In this document: positions 36,581-47,806 of the stretch, piece by piece
How positions within the stretch are numbered: position 1 is the stretch's first letter
Layout: the number at the start of each line of letters is the position of its first letter
NCBI GenBank assembly: GCA_006937955.1
Contig: SSNP01000002.1
Coordinates: forward strand, 9,071,170 to 9,135,169
Length of the DNA stretch: 64,000 bases
Reading direction: 5' to 3'
Source of the DNA: Pachypanchax playfairii
Taxonomy: Eukaryota; Chordata; Actinopteri; Cyprinodontiformes; Aplocheilidae
Notes under the pieces: model-generated
Told to the model about the DNA's origin: nothing
Database searches by the model: none
Seen by the model: only the letters and a program-made list of their open reading frames with translations
Program-made: the position numbers and the translations under genes

Positions 36581-38875
36581 AAAAAAAAAATTTTTTGCCT
36601 AACAGTAGAATAGAAAAAGCTAAAAAAAAGCTCCCAAAAAAGCTGTGAATTACTTTTTGAAAAAGTCAAATGAGACATTATTTAAACATCAGTCATTTCA
36701 GATGATGATGATGGCACCATTATGACTTCCTTCTTGACTCAGAAATGAAACCTTGGGACAAAGATGAAAGAGACATTAGATATGGATTGGACTAAAGGTG
36801 ATTCCTTTGGGGATCAAGCCAGTCTTTTCAAAAAGACAGTTTGAAACTGATAAGAGACTCTTATATGAGCAGAATAACAATCAGCTTGTGGGAGGAAAAG
36901 TTGTAAAGCGTGAAGAGAGCATTGTGAATGCTTATTAAAACAAAGACATCAGGGACCTGTTTTGCAAGCACATGACTCTACGCTCTGTGCCTGTGCAGAG
37001 ACTGGGAAGGATTTTTCAGTTTAAGAGGGAAAATTGCAAACATTATAAGACAAGAAATGCCCTGTAAACATGTATTGATAGCTTAAAATGGCTGTTTACT
37101 ATAAAAAAATAAAAATAAAAAAACAAGATATGTTTTCAACCAAAAGATACAAGAATTTACTTAAACCTTTATATTATAAGGCCTTCTGTATAACTATATG
37201 TTTATTTTTTTCTGTGAAACCAGTATAAATGACTAGGCCCAGCCATCAGATGCTGACCTTTAAAGACAGTTTTTGGTTTTGTCCATTCAGAAGGGCACAA
37301 TCCAGGCATGCAAATGAGAAAACTGAAGCCAATGATAGAACTCTGACATTTAATCCTCTGTGGACATTTTCATGAAGGACACAGAATCTGATATATTACA
37401 GGGATTTTTCCTCAGTCGTGGCTCAAAACTGAACTACTTTATCCATGTAGTTTCACATAGAAATGAGCAAAGTGTTAGGAACAAAAGAAAAAGTATTAGG
37501 CCTAAAAAAACTTTCTGCAGCGGATGGAAAATATCTGACTGTCATGTACTTTTAGAAACAGGAAAAAACAAACAGCAGGGCTGACCTGAGAGACACATCG
37601 TCCATCAGCTCATCATTTACTGAGTACCTTTTTTTTGTAGTTAAAAGCTCTTTGAGAATCACCTTGTTGGTACTAAAAAACTTTTCATACATATTTTTAA
37701 ATAAATTATAATGAACACAATTCAATATTTAATTAAACAGTTGATAATTTAATAGCTGTTGATTTTTTAAAATAGATTTAACTAAAGAACAAATTCTTTT
37801 TGAGACAAATTGTTGGTAACAATGAGCTCAAAGATCCAGCTTAATTTGTTTCTTTGCTGAAGTTCACTGGTTCATCCCTTCAGTTTGGGAGCTTTCTAGG
37901 ACTGAATGATTCTTAGGTCAGACTTAAATGTTTAAAAATGAAAAACATTGTCAGGAACAAGGACTGCAAATAAAGTGTTATTTTAGTGATAGGCTCCTCC
38001 TATCCTGAAATATTTGAGTCTCTTCTTGACTAATATGTTATAAATCTTATTTGATTTGTCACAATATCAATCATTAAATTAACAATAATAACTGTTTGTG
38101 AAATAAGAAATAATAATTAGTAGCTACATTTTGTCTTGACAGCTGCTAATGTATTTAGCAAGCTCTAAACAAGTGTCACTAGGATTTCATCTAGTTTAAT
38201 TTAGCTTTGGGAAATATTTCCTTGTTAATTTCCATTATTTTTATTTAAAACCATAAGCGGTCATGAGGTGAGATGGTCCTTCCACGGCTAACAGCTCACT
38301 TCAGGCTTCACAGAAAAATACTAGTCTTAAACTGCTGACGATAATTTGAGCAAGAAGGCAAATGAGTGCAGACAATTTCAAGAACTTCATCTCATCAAGT
38401 TTGGTTGCAAACACTAAATAGTGCAATAAAGTTAACAGTCAGTGAGACCACACAAGTAAAAGAAGATCATGAGTTCAAACAGGTGCAGGGACGTTCATTA
38501 GAAATTGCCAATTAACCTCCCTTCAAACTCGAAACCACGTCAATGTTAGAGTTCAAGTCACAGATGTATCTCATCATCACTTGTGTGGAAGTGGGGATGC
38601 AAACTAGGTTTTAATGACCCACCACTGCAGAATAAAGCCGCCAAGTGAGTCTGAAAGGAAACTTAGAATCACATTGATTAAAAATCTAATAAAAATACAA
38701 TTTTCTAAAAATTTCAAATGGTTACAGTGTAAATAAGATGTCCAAACATCACTTTTTCTACAACTATAACTTTTAATTATAACATTTTCCAAAAATCTGC
38801 TGGTGCAGAGGACATCAGACAGGACAAATATTATGTGTTAAAGGACCTTACAATAGCCTTTCAGGGGTGCTACCA

Positions 38876-38896
38876 CCCCCCCCCCCCAAAAAAAAA
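38876..38896 (+). repeat. Poly-C / poly-A junction tract
   Basis: A run of twelve C is followed directly by nine A. It is prone to sequencing and replication slippage. Similar but shorter C-then-A tracts occur at about 30294 and 58082. Confidence 0.8.
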
Positions 38897-40370
38897 GACA
38901 ACAAAAAATAGACTTTAAAATGAATGTGCCACAAAGGACTGATTGATACCATTTGATAGCACATAATTTCCCTACAATCAGATGATTGAATTTACTTTAA
39001 CATCATAAACAGTGAAGTAAAGAGTAAAAAAAATCTCCCAGAACTTTCTTCATGTCATTGTAACTAAGGCTGCCAAGTGTTAGAGGCTCGGGAAAATAAA
39101 ACTCATTTGGTCGCACTTTCTTGGCAAACTAATCAACTGTGTGTTTAATATCATTGATCTGTAAAAGCAACTGACTGCTTCTTGGCTGCAAATGAAAAGA
39201 ATACAACACAAGTCGATTCTGCCATCTGCTCCATGTCTGTCAAACTTTAGCTTCTTTGTAGCTTTAAAGTTAAAGAAACTCTCTGAATATATCAATGCAA
39301 TGTGAGAAAAGACAGATTCAAAGTGGTTCATTTTTCCATAAACTTAGACAATTTTGGGAAACTTTGAAGGTCAAAAAAATATTCCAAACAATAATGTACT
39401 ATTTGAAAAGTTTTGTAGATAATTATATGTTAAAAATTTTGAAATATCCTGAGAGTGATGTGTTGTTTGAGCATACCTGCTCTGTTTTCTGGTTCATCAA
39501 AGCACGTGATTTTAGCTGTCTCTTGTCTAAGAATAGTTATTAATTTATTTTCCCCCTTTTTACAGTAAGTATCCAATTAGGTGCAGTACAATATTAGGAT
39601 CATACCATTAGGTTAAAAGGAGAGGGTTGTCTGCTGGTGCAGTGTTTCAATCTGTTGAGTTCATCTGCTGGAAATCTAACAGTATAATTCAAGACCCCCG
39701 TTAAGACAGTATTGGTTGGGAAAAATAAAAAAATAAACACAAATACAAACAAACAACAACAACTTTTGGGTCTTTTTTTAAATCCTCATACAGTTCAGAA
39801 CACAGAGCCAATTTGAATTCCCATCACTAGTTCATAAAATAGTTAAAAAATCTTTATTTCTTCAGTATAGCCTTGATCACCACTGCTATCAAACATGCTG
39901 AAGCCACATAATAAGCTTTTTATTTGTGTCTGCAGCATTATCATCTAACTACCCCCCACAGTTGTTTCAAACATCTCTGGTGTTCTGGCCTATTTACATT
40001 TACACTTCATGAGTTGTTGACACTATTTCAATCATTCAGCACTTTAAAAATCAGTAAGAACTTCTTCTCTGAAAACAACTTATAACACAAGGTACATAGA
40101 CTTGTTCCCCTTGAGTAGATTAATCCACTTCTAATGATCTAATTATCACTGCTAATGTAGAATAAAATTATGAGGACAACTTCAACCACTTTTAGAGAAA
40201 ATACAGTCCCTCTTGACCTGATATGGTTCACTGATGATTAATTCATTCATCACTTTATCAGAGAGGCCTGCCAAGCTGTGAGATCCAGCAGTGGTAGTTT
40301 GTCAGACCAGCAGTTCAGATAAATTCACAGAGGAAACTCCCTGAAGCAGCTCATATCTCTTCGGAGGTAG

Positions 40371-40400
40371 ATACACTACCAGTCAAAATACAGATCTTGA
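40371..40400 (+). mobile_element. Possible Tc1-like terminal fragment
   Basis: TACACTACCAGTCAAAATAC resembles the 'TACACTACCGGTCAAAAGTT' terminus of fish Tc1 elements and starts with the expected TA. No second terminus is seen nearby. Confidence 0.3.
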
Positions 40401-42843
40401 AATTTTGACAGAAATAAGTTAAAAAGAGACACCGGGAGACTCTGGATCATCATGATTTTAAAAGCTAGTTGAGATGCAGAGATCTTGTAAGTATTTTGTG
40501 AGTCTGTTTATATCATGAAAAATATCAGACTTCAAAATATATTTACACTCACTATAATTTCTAAATAAAAAAAATGACATGCATGCACAGAAATCCCCCA
40601 AATAAATGCAAATTTAACGATTTAATACATAAATGCACTTAAACACGATTTCTTGTTATTTATTTAGCAGACTCTATAGAGCAGCCAGGTGGGGACAAAC
40701 ATTGCTGAACCCCAGAGCAAAGACAAAACAGAGTCAACAATCAGGGTCTACTGGGTTCTTATTTCAAGAAAAAGTAAGCATTTAGCTGACGTGTGCTGTG
40801 TTGGAGTGCTGGGTTTGAGTCAAGCCAGAAACTGAGTGAGAGACGGTTGACAAGCAGAAACTTTGTTAACTGACTGAAACAGGAAACGAGTTCCAAAGTC
40901 AGAGAGAAGATGGAGAATAAGAATCTTCCAAACACTGACAACAAACAGATGCAAAAGTCTAAAGTGGCAAAAGCTGAGCTAGATGTGAGGTGGCATAAAC
41001 TGACAGATTGTACAATCTGGCATGATGGCTGTTACAGTGGAAAGGGCTTGATTATACAATGAGGTGACGCTTATGAGGCTCTGCTCACATGGTCATAATA
41101 CTGTAAATAATTGATGGGACTGCAGTGAAATCACAGTCTCTATATTGTTTTGTTAATGTAATATACACAGCTTGTTTGTGTGATAACTGGTGTGACTTCA
41201 TTTGGACAGGTGTATCGTTACAATCGCACAAATGATTAATCATACAAATAACAAACAAATTGTAGAAGCAGTTTGGCCTGAACATACCACAGTGCAGAAA
41301 TAGATTTCTGTTTCTTTGACATAATATAAATCTTCAGGATGTCAGAATTACATTTTTGCATCAACCAGCTGCCCAACAGACTTCTTTAGAAAATCTATGG
41401 AGATTTTTCACAGAAAACTTAAATGTTAATTAAATGTTAATTCTGTCCATTTTTTTTCTCCCGAAACACAAATGTCACACTCGTGTGTGCTGGAACTCCA
41501 GGTGCTTTTCACAGTTGCAAACATTTCTTAGTAGGAGTTAATTTAGCAAGTTTTTGTTATATTTTTTAGTTTTTATTATCGGTTTAGCATTTAAAAAGGC
41601 GAAAAAAGATTGTTTTTATTGTAATTTCTTCTGATTATAGAAGGTGGCAAGGTATTTCTTTCAGAGTGGTTATCATCTCCGAAACAAAATAATCAAAAAA
41701 TAAACAGGAAAAAAGCTGATGCAGAGCCTGAATGTGGTTGATACGACTATAAAAACAGTATGTTAGAGTTTCTTGCTCCGATGACAAACAAGTATAGAAC
41801 AAGACACTTCTAAGATGGTTAAAAATATAAGTATACAAGAGTGGGATGTTTTTAATAATTCAATCATACTGAAACTTACAGATTTATTTTGCAGATTTAT
41901 TTTTCTATTTCCCATGACAATATGATATCTTAAGTCCATATGAGGTACTTTCCAGCAGAGAGACAGAGAGGGATGTGACCCCTGTCACAGAGACAGACAG
42001 TGGCATAAAGTAGCATAAAGGCCAACGGTTAATAGGATGAAATCTTTGCACATGGCGAGAACCTGTCATGGTTGCCCATTATGATGTCTGCTGCATTGGA
42101 AAGCTCTGTGCTCCACCATCAACCACCACACCAGCACATCCAGGAGAGCACAGAGAGGAACCTGACAGGCTGAAGAGTCCCAAGTTTTTAATGGTCATCA
42201 CCTGTTCGGTGTTGACAAGTTACATCGTCCTCCTCTGGTACGCTCACAGATCATCTTTCCAACTAGGACAGTAGACTCCTTATTTATTTATTTCTAATAG
42301 ACATATTTAACTTAGGTTATTATATGCAATTCATGATAAGAATTGAAGTGAAATCCTTCCAGTCTGTTTGAAAGAAGTTTAGTGCTAAATTGTTTTAGGC
42401 GTCCTGAGTTAGTTGTAAAGTGATCCAAAATAAGAAAACCAAATGAGTTCACTCTTCTTCACACCAACAGCAGACGTGTCCCTTATATATCCTGGAACAG
42501 GGATGTTTAAGCACTTTTAAAAGATTCATTTCCAGCAACACATTAAAATTTTGTTTCAAGTTTATTATCATCTAAAAGTGGCTCTAACTGACAATCAGAA
42601 AAAATGTGTTGACCTTTTAACAGTAATCAGTTAAGATAACATGTTGGTATTAAATGTGGAGCCAAACCAAACAATGTTCTGATTTCACCCAACTCAACAC
42701 ACTTAATTCACTTGTTTTATTGTAACTACCAGTGAGCATTTGGTCAAAGCTCACAAGAAAGAATCATCCTTTTGTCATGGCCTCTGTTTGGTGCGAACCC
42801 TCTTACAAGCACAAGCTCCAGACAACAAAACAGTTTTAAAGTG

Positions 42844-42849
42844 TTTATT
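42844..42849 (-). promoter_or_regulatory. LTR polyadenylation signal AATAAA
   Basis: Perfect AATAAA on the minus strand, about 70 bp before the LTR's 3' end, where R/U5 is expected. Confidence 0.55.
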
Positions 42850-43256
42850 GAAGATATGAGAAAGAGCACGGCCAGGCACGTAACTCCTGTGCTGCTGGCG
42901 GTACAGGAACCGGGCCTCACCGGGATGGAACCGTGGGACTTTGGATGGCGCAGATGGTGGTGGTTGAGAGGAGGAGTTGTTGGTGGCTGAAAAGAGGTCT
43001 GTGGTCCGGAGTGAGATGTGCAGGTGCTGGAGGGTGAACAGATCAGCTCTGGGTCTGTGTGTCCAGCAGGTGCAGGCTCCGGGGAGGAAGAGACAGGCGG
43101 AGAACAAATCCAGGGAGAACCAAGCCAGCGTGAGAGCCTGTGGAATCGGATTGTCTCCAGGACAGGAGGTGCAGATCCTCGGAGAGGCGTCGGATCCGGG
43201 TGAAACTCCAAGTGATGAGAGAGAGAACTATCTGGCGCCTGTCTCGTGTTGATCCT

Positions 43257-43270
43257 CCCCTTAAATCCCC
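43257..43270 (-). promoter_or_regulatory. LTR TATA-like box
   Basis: GGGGATTTAAGGGG on the minus strand, about 120 bp into the LTR, is the likely core promoter at the end of U3. Confidence 0.4.
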
Positions 43271-43437
43271 TCTCAGGTGAAGAGGAGAATGAGCCACACC
43301 TGCCGCTCCAGAGCTGATCCACCTGTTGGAAATTAGGTTAATCGCACCCACACACACACTCACAGCCACAGGCAGATCAGCCACATAACACCTTTAGTTT
43401 CCGTTGTAGTGTTCTTTATTAATAATGTCCATAACTG

Positions 43438-43440
<3 letters not shown>

Positions 43441-43474
<34 letters not shown>

Positions 43475-43761
43475 CTTGTATTTCTGACCTCCTGGGGACC
43501 CGTTTCCTGACTTTTACTATCTTTCTGGGGTCCGAGGGTTCTTGTGGGGACCGAAGCCTGGTCCCCATGAGGGGGACTCCCCTTTTTAGGGTTAGGGGTT
43601 AGGTTTATAGGTATGGTGTGAATAGAGTTTTAGTTAGTCTTAGGGTTAGTTATAGATCAGTAATGGTTAAGGTTAGGAAAAGGGTTTGGGTTAGGTATAA
43701 ATCTAGTTACTAAAATCAATGGAAGTCAATGGACGGTCCCCATAAGGATACCAAAACACAC

Positions 43762-43805
<44 letters not shown>
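43441..43805 (+). repeat. (TG)n-flanked GGGGACC/GGGTTAG teleost repeat
   Basis: TG tracts at 43441-43473 and 43763-43805 bracket about 290 bp. It contains TCCTGGGGACCCG, CTTGTGGGGACCG, TGGTCCCCATGAGGGGG, then GGGTTAGGGGTTAGG-type blocks, ATCAATGGAAGTCAATGGA and GGTCCCCATAAGGATA, in the order of an abundant fish repeat. The GGGTTAGG runs are part of that repeat and not telomeric. It starts about 45 bp past the solo LTR. Confidence 0.7.
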
Positions 43806-43812
<7 letters not shown>

Positions 43813-45848
43813 TGAGAGATAGTGGTTCTGAAAAAAAAGAACATATCATTTATAAATGATCAAACTGTTACATTTCCTCCAATTAATACAAATAAATAAA
43901 AAAAACAAAATACTGAATTCAGTTTTCTACATTTGTTTTTGATGAGTTTTAATAGTAAAAAATGAATAAATAGTAGCACTGAATCTAATTTACACCAGTA
44001 ATATGGAAGCTAAAATCTAAGGCATTGCCGAGCTATTAATTGATAATATGCAAACGCCAGTACAGTAGAAAATATTGTATAAAGTACATAAAAAATTTAT
44101 ATTAATAACTGCCAACTGAAATATTTCCTTCAAATAATATGTTTGTCTCCTAATACACACAAACATTACTGTAGTTGCGGAGCTGAAATATAAACAATGG
44201 GATCACGCAGCAATGTGTCCCACAGATTAACAAAACAAACAAGCAAACAATACAACAATATTAGAAATACATCTGATAAAACTGAATTACTTGTAGCTTC
44301 TACTCACATAATTCCAAACTCTGGCTGTGCAGATTAAACAGTATAAAAATGATTGTCCTTTTGCTCCAGTGATCCTTTTGTCCCGTCGTCTTCCTGCACT
44401 GTCTCCTTTCACCATCCACCAACTCTATTGCTGAGAGTAGCACTGCTCTGATTGGCTAACTAATTACCAGCCAGTTTAGCCTGTTTGCCAAGGTCACCCT
44501 TCCTGATCATGGTGTTTTTAATATGTGACATGAAACTCCTCTGTGCTCTGCTTAGTGAGTGACAGCTCTTTGAATGTGAGCAGATGAGGCCACACTGGCA
44601 GAAAAACAATATATTGGGTTTAGCTAAATGTGGCAGCAGTCATAGGCATCAAAGGGAGGCAGCAGTGGACTAGAGCTCATTGTTGTCTTCAAAAGTGGAC
44701 ACGCAGAGAGTCAAAGACAGATCACACCAAGAGAAAATGACAGCAGCCTCATGGTGATTGACTAACACTGTACAGTAGCTTTCAGTCTACGTTCCGCACC
44801 TACACATTCAGCTCAGTGGCTTATGGATTTGCATTGCACTCAAAAGAAAGACGATATGTTAGAAATAAAAGAGTCATTTGCTTTGCACAGCTAATAGATG
44901 GTAAGAGCTCCTGCTCAGGGGCCTGGTAGTAAATAAAATAAAGTATATTAGAACTTTGAATTGCGAAGGATTTGGAACATTCCTTTGATTGAGGTTAATG
45001 GTTAAATCGAGCTAGACTGAGTTAAAAAAAAGGTTTAAAGGCATTCATTTATAATCTTGTCTAAGCTTTGTTCATTGGTCATCATTTGATCATTTTTTCA
45101 GGTCAAAATGCTCATTTGACAATGTTTTTTATTTTATTTTCATTTTGTACAGCTCAGATAAATTTAAATAAACGCCACATGTTTGTGACCTGCTCACCAA
45201 CACATGTAACAGAACACTGACATTTTATTCAGGCACAGTTTGTCTAAAGTCTAGTTTATTTTTTAATGCTTTTATTGACTTGACTGTCATGTTGCAGAGA
45301 AATAATTTTATTCAAGCTTCTGCAGACGAGTTTCCACCTCAAATACCAAATTGAATCCTTGAATATTTGAACCACAAGCTTAGAAAGATAAGTAGCTAAT
45401 TCACGGAAAACACTGTCACATATGCTTTCAGAAATATTCCAAAGATAAATTATTAACAAAGAATTAACTGGTAAATTTGCTCCAAATAATCATGGAAGAT
45501 CCCTGGTAAGCTTGTAGGCTTGTTATTGCAATTTTTCACACATGAGACCTTGGCGAGCCATTGCCTCTGACAAACACCTGAAAAACTGAAGTGGATGATC
45601 AAAGGTCAGGCTACTCATGTTGCAGCGCATAAAGAACAATGATAAACAGTTAATAGTCAATCAAGAGCATCCCAAACTTCCCCATTAATTAAAGTGTAGC
45701 CATTTTCAATCTGATTTCAGTTTATTATTAATGTTCTGACTGTTATCAAGAGCATTTCAAGAGAAGGACATGTTCCCAGAAAAATCGTGCTTGTGAAATT
45801 TCAATTTTCAAAAGCTAACAGAGGCCTTCTTGTAAAGTCAATTACTTA
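43806..45848. other. Unique stretch with a conserved-element candidate
   Basis: No gene. 44340-44620 is listed separately; the rest is A/T-rich without recognisable content. Confidence 0.45.
44340..44620. promoter_or_regulatory. Candidate conserved non-coding element
   Basis: Balanced composition, with GATTGGCTAACTAATTACCA (a CCAAT-type box on the minus strand next to a homeodomain core) near 44448 and CCAAGGTCACCC (an orphan-receptor half-site, TCAAGGTCA-like) near 44489. No reading frame fits. Inference only. Confidence 0.2.
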
Positions 45849-46143
45849 CAGACATGGACAGAATTGTTGGTACCCTTCTGTTAAAGAGAGAAGACCCGAC
45901 GGTCATCCCTGAAATAACATGAAACTGATAGAAATAATGATATTTAAAAAAATATATATATACAGAAAATCAACCAATGAATAACATTACCATAGCAACA
46001 AATCCAACAGAATGATAAGAAAAGAATCAAACTGGGCAAGATAAAAATGAAAGTAAGCCCAGAAAAGAAAAGTTATTTTAGAGACCATTTCAGGTTAGTC
46101 TCTCTTTAACAGAAGGACGCTGACAGTTTTGTCCACGTCTGTA
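45847..46143. mobile_element. Tc1/mariner-type MITE with TA duplications
   Basis: The 293-bp element at 45849-46141 starts CAGACATGGACAGAATTGTT. Its right end reads, on the minus strand, CAGACGTGGACAAAACTGTC. The inverted repeats run about 42 bp with mismatches, both continuing into CTTCTGTTAAAGAGAG. TA lies immediately outside each end (45847-45848 and 46142-46143). No transposase is inside, so it depends on a Tc1-like enzyme. The interior is A/T-rich with an (AT)n run near 45953. Confidence 0.85.
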
Positions 46144-47261
46144 TGTCTGGCTGTTTTACATAACTAATCGAGCAGAGTTGAAGAGAGTCAATGGATGCTA
46201 AAACCTCATTATTCTGCCTGACGACCTTGGCGCATGAGCTGAATTAGAAAGAATTGTCTCATAAAGATTGCCAGCACTGCAAGACAGACTTTTGAAGATC
46301 CATTTCAGAGACTGTCAAAGATTCCCGCCATTCTTGCAACAGCACTTGTCTTTTATCTGTGAAAGAAGAAGCAGCAACATTTTTTCTTTTATAAAGACAA
46401 ATAGAATGATCTTTTCAGAGCAAACCATCTCTTGAACATTTTGAATTTCCAGTTTCCATTGATTCAGCTCGAGGTCAAGAAGATTTTTTTTTTTTACCTT
46501 AAAACAAAGAGAAACTCTCATCAAACAGATTTGCTTCATTAGTACAATTTTTTTGTTTATCTGTGACTGTTTGAAGCGACAGAGATTTAAACTTAAAATA
46601 TGTTCAAAAGATCCCTTTGACTACCAAGTTTTAAGCCTGATTTGGACTTGAAGAACAAATGGCCGAGGTCAGAGGTCAGCCAAAGTTCAGTCAGAGGTCA
46701 CCAGTTGATAAATGTGAAAGCTGGAAAGATGTGATGTGCAGTGCTCAGTAAAATGTCCAAGACTCAGACCAAATATCTCACATCTCAGGTATTTCGGAGC
46801 AGTCAGTGAGTATGAGGGTTGTTGATGAGGGTGTGCAGCATTTGACAGAAGCAGAGATGAGGTCAGGGAACACGGGAGGCAAAAAAGGAATACAACAAAC
46901 ATGACAGAACAGGATGAAAAAAGCACAACCTGTGCAAAAAAGTGAGTTGAATGTAGCTGCACATTGGCAAGAAGCTTTGATGTTTCTGTCGTGCAATATT
47001 ATGAGAAACTTGAGAAAGATTAGCAATGAAATGGAACTGCCAGTTCTTGAACTGGTGAGCAGAACAGAATAATAATTTACTTGCAAAATTACTGAACACT
47101 TAAAACTATTTAATTTAAATAAAGATGAGTCAAAATAACTGTTAAATCTGAGGAAAAATCTTGTGTAACTCACTGATACTAAACATTAGCATAAACTCCC
47201 AGTTATAAGAGCAATATGCATGTAATAACAATGCAACACTGATCAACACTACAAGTGTATT
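46144..47261. other. Unique non-coding stretch holding a nuclear-receptor site array
   Basis: No gene. Three overlapping minus-strand frames at 46687-47173 have no motif. The half-site array at 46666-46700 is listed separately. Confidence 0.45.
46666..46700 (+). promoter_or_regulatory. Array of four nuclear-receptor half-sites (DR1, DR5, DR5)
   Basis: Four RGKTCA half-sites in one orientation lie at 46666-46671 (AGGTCA), 46673-46678 (AGGTCA), 46684-46689 (AGTTCA) and 46695-46700 (AGGTCA), with spacers of 1, 5 and 5 bases. A DR1 is a known site for RXR/PPAR and HNF4, and a DR5 of this consensus is the classical retinoic-acid response element bound by RAR/RXR. The sites are seen directly; use in vivo is inference, because no target gene is in the window. 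The pattern may partly reflect a local duplication of CAGAGGTCA. Confidence 0.4.
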
Positions 47262-47806
47262 TGTTACAGTTTGTCCTGCTTTTCTTGAGCAGCACCTGAA
47301 CTCACCAGTCACTGGTGCTCCGTGAGCAGTTTTTGCACCTGTTACCTTTTTATTTAAGTAAAATACTCACCAGTTTTAACTGCTTTCTGCCAGATTGTCT
47401 GATGTCACATGTTTCTCAGCATTGCAACACTGTTTACTAACTTCATGTTCCTGTGTCAGTGTGTATGACCTGTTAAACAACCGTGTGTCTGCCTAAAGCC
47501 TTTTAACTCTATACGTTTTGACCTGTCTGTCTGTCTGTGCCTGACAAATCATTTCCATGCTTTGGATTCTAGATTAAATTGGATTCTCATCCCTCATTAT
47601 TGGACTTTGGATAAGTGTTTTTTGGATTGCACTTTTTTCTGGTTCTCCCTATGTGAATATTAATTTAACAAGTTACCTCAGGTGAAAATTAATGCTTTGT
47701 ACCTCGCCCCAAATCTTTATCATAACAGCTACTCATCTGGATCTTACCTGCCTGCCTTCATCTTGGGATCCCACTACCCCAAGCAAACAAATACTCACAT
47801 GTGACA
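47262..47806 (+). mobile_element. Probable second solo LTR
   Basis: A 545-bp segment starts TGTTACAG and ends CACATGTGACA, i.e. TG...CA ends with a TGTTACA/TGTGACA inverted repeat. It has a TTTTTATTTAAG TATA-like box near 47347, then TTTGGATT/GGACTTTGGAT blocks and CTGCCTTCATCTTGGGATCC near its end, as in fish Gypsy LTRs. The flanking five bases (GTATT and GAAAA) do not match, so the target duplication is lost or the boundaries are wrong. No internal region is seen on either side. It is unrelated in sequence to the LTR at 42773. Confidence 0.5.

Larger units (their letters stand above)
36581..42767. other. Long unique A/T-rich non-coding stretch
   Basis: No host gene is seen in about 6.2 kb. 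It contains a perfect octamer ATGCAAAT at 37308-37315, a C12-A9 tract at 38876-38896 and a possible Tc1 terminus at 40371. The 68-codon frame at 42068-42274 has one hydrophobic run but no known motif. Confidence 0.5.
42768..43395 (-). mobile_element. Solo LTR (Gypsy-type) with perfect 5-bp target duplication
   Basis: An LTR of 618 bp occupies 42773-43390. On the minus strand it begins TGTTATGTGG and ends CCATGACA, giving the TG...CA ends and short imperfect inverted repeat (TGTTAT/ATGACA) of retroviral-type LTRs. CCTTT lies directly outside both ends (42768-42772 and 43391-43395), a perfect 5-bp duplication as made by Ty3/Gypsy integrases. A TTTAAG box is at 43265-43260 and AATAAA at 42849-42844, both minus strand and in order. 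There is no second LTR or internal region, so the insertion collapsed by LTR recombination. The higher G/C content explains the long frames on both strands (up to 192 codons), which are not genes. The Gypsy assignment is inferred from LTR structure. Confidence 0.85.

Noticed and set aside
42068..42274. 68-codon frame with one hydrophobic segment
   Set aside because: A single possible membrane segment in an isolated short frame, without homologue or splice context that I can recognise.
42744..43384. Overlapping frames of up to 192 codons on both strands, proline/serine-rich
   Set aside because: They lie inside a well-defined solo LTR, whose higher G/C content opens frames on both strands; no protein motif is present.
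43585..43700. GGGTTAGG runs that look like interstitial telomere sequence
   Set aside because: The runs are irregular and belong to the known GGGGACC/GGGTTAG dispersed repeat; no perfect TTAGGG array.
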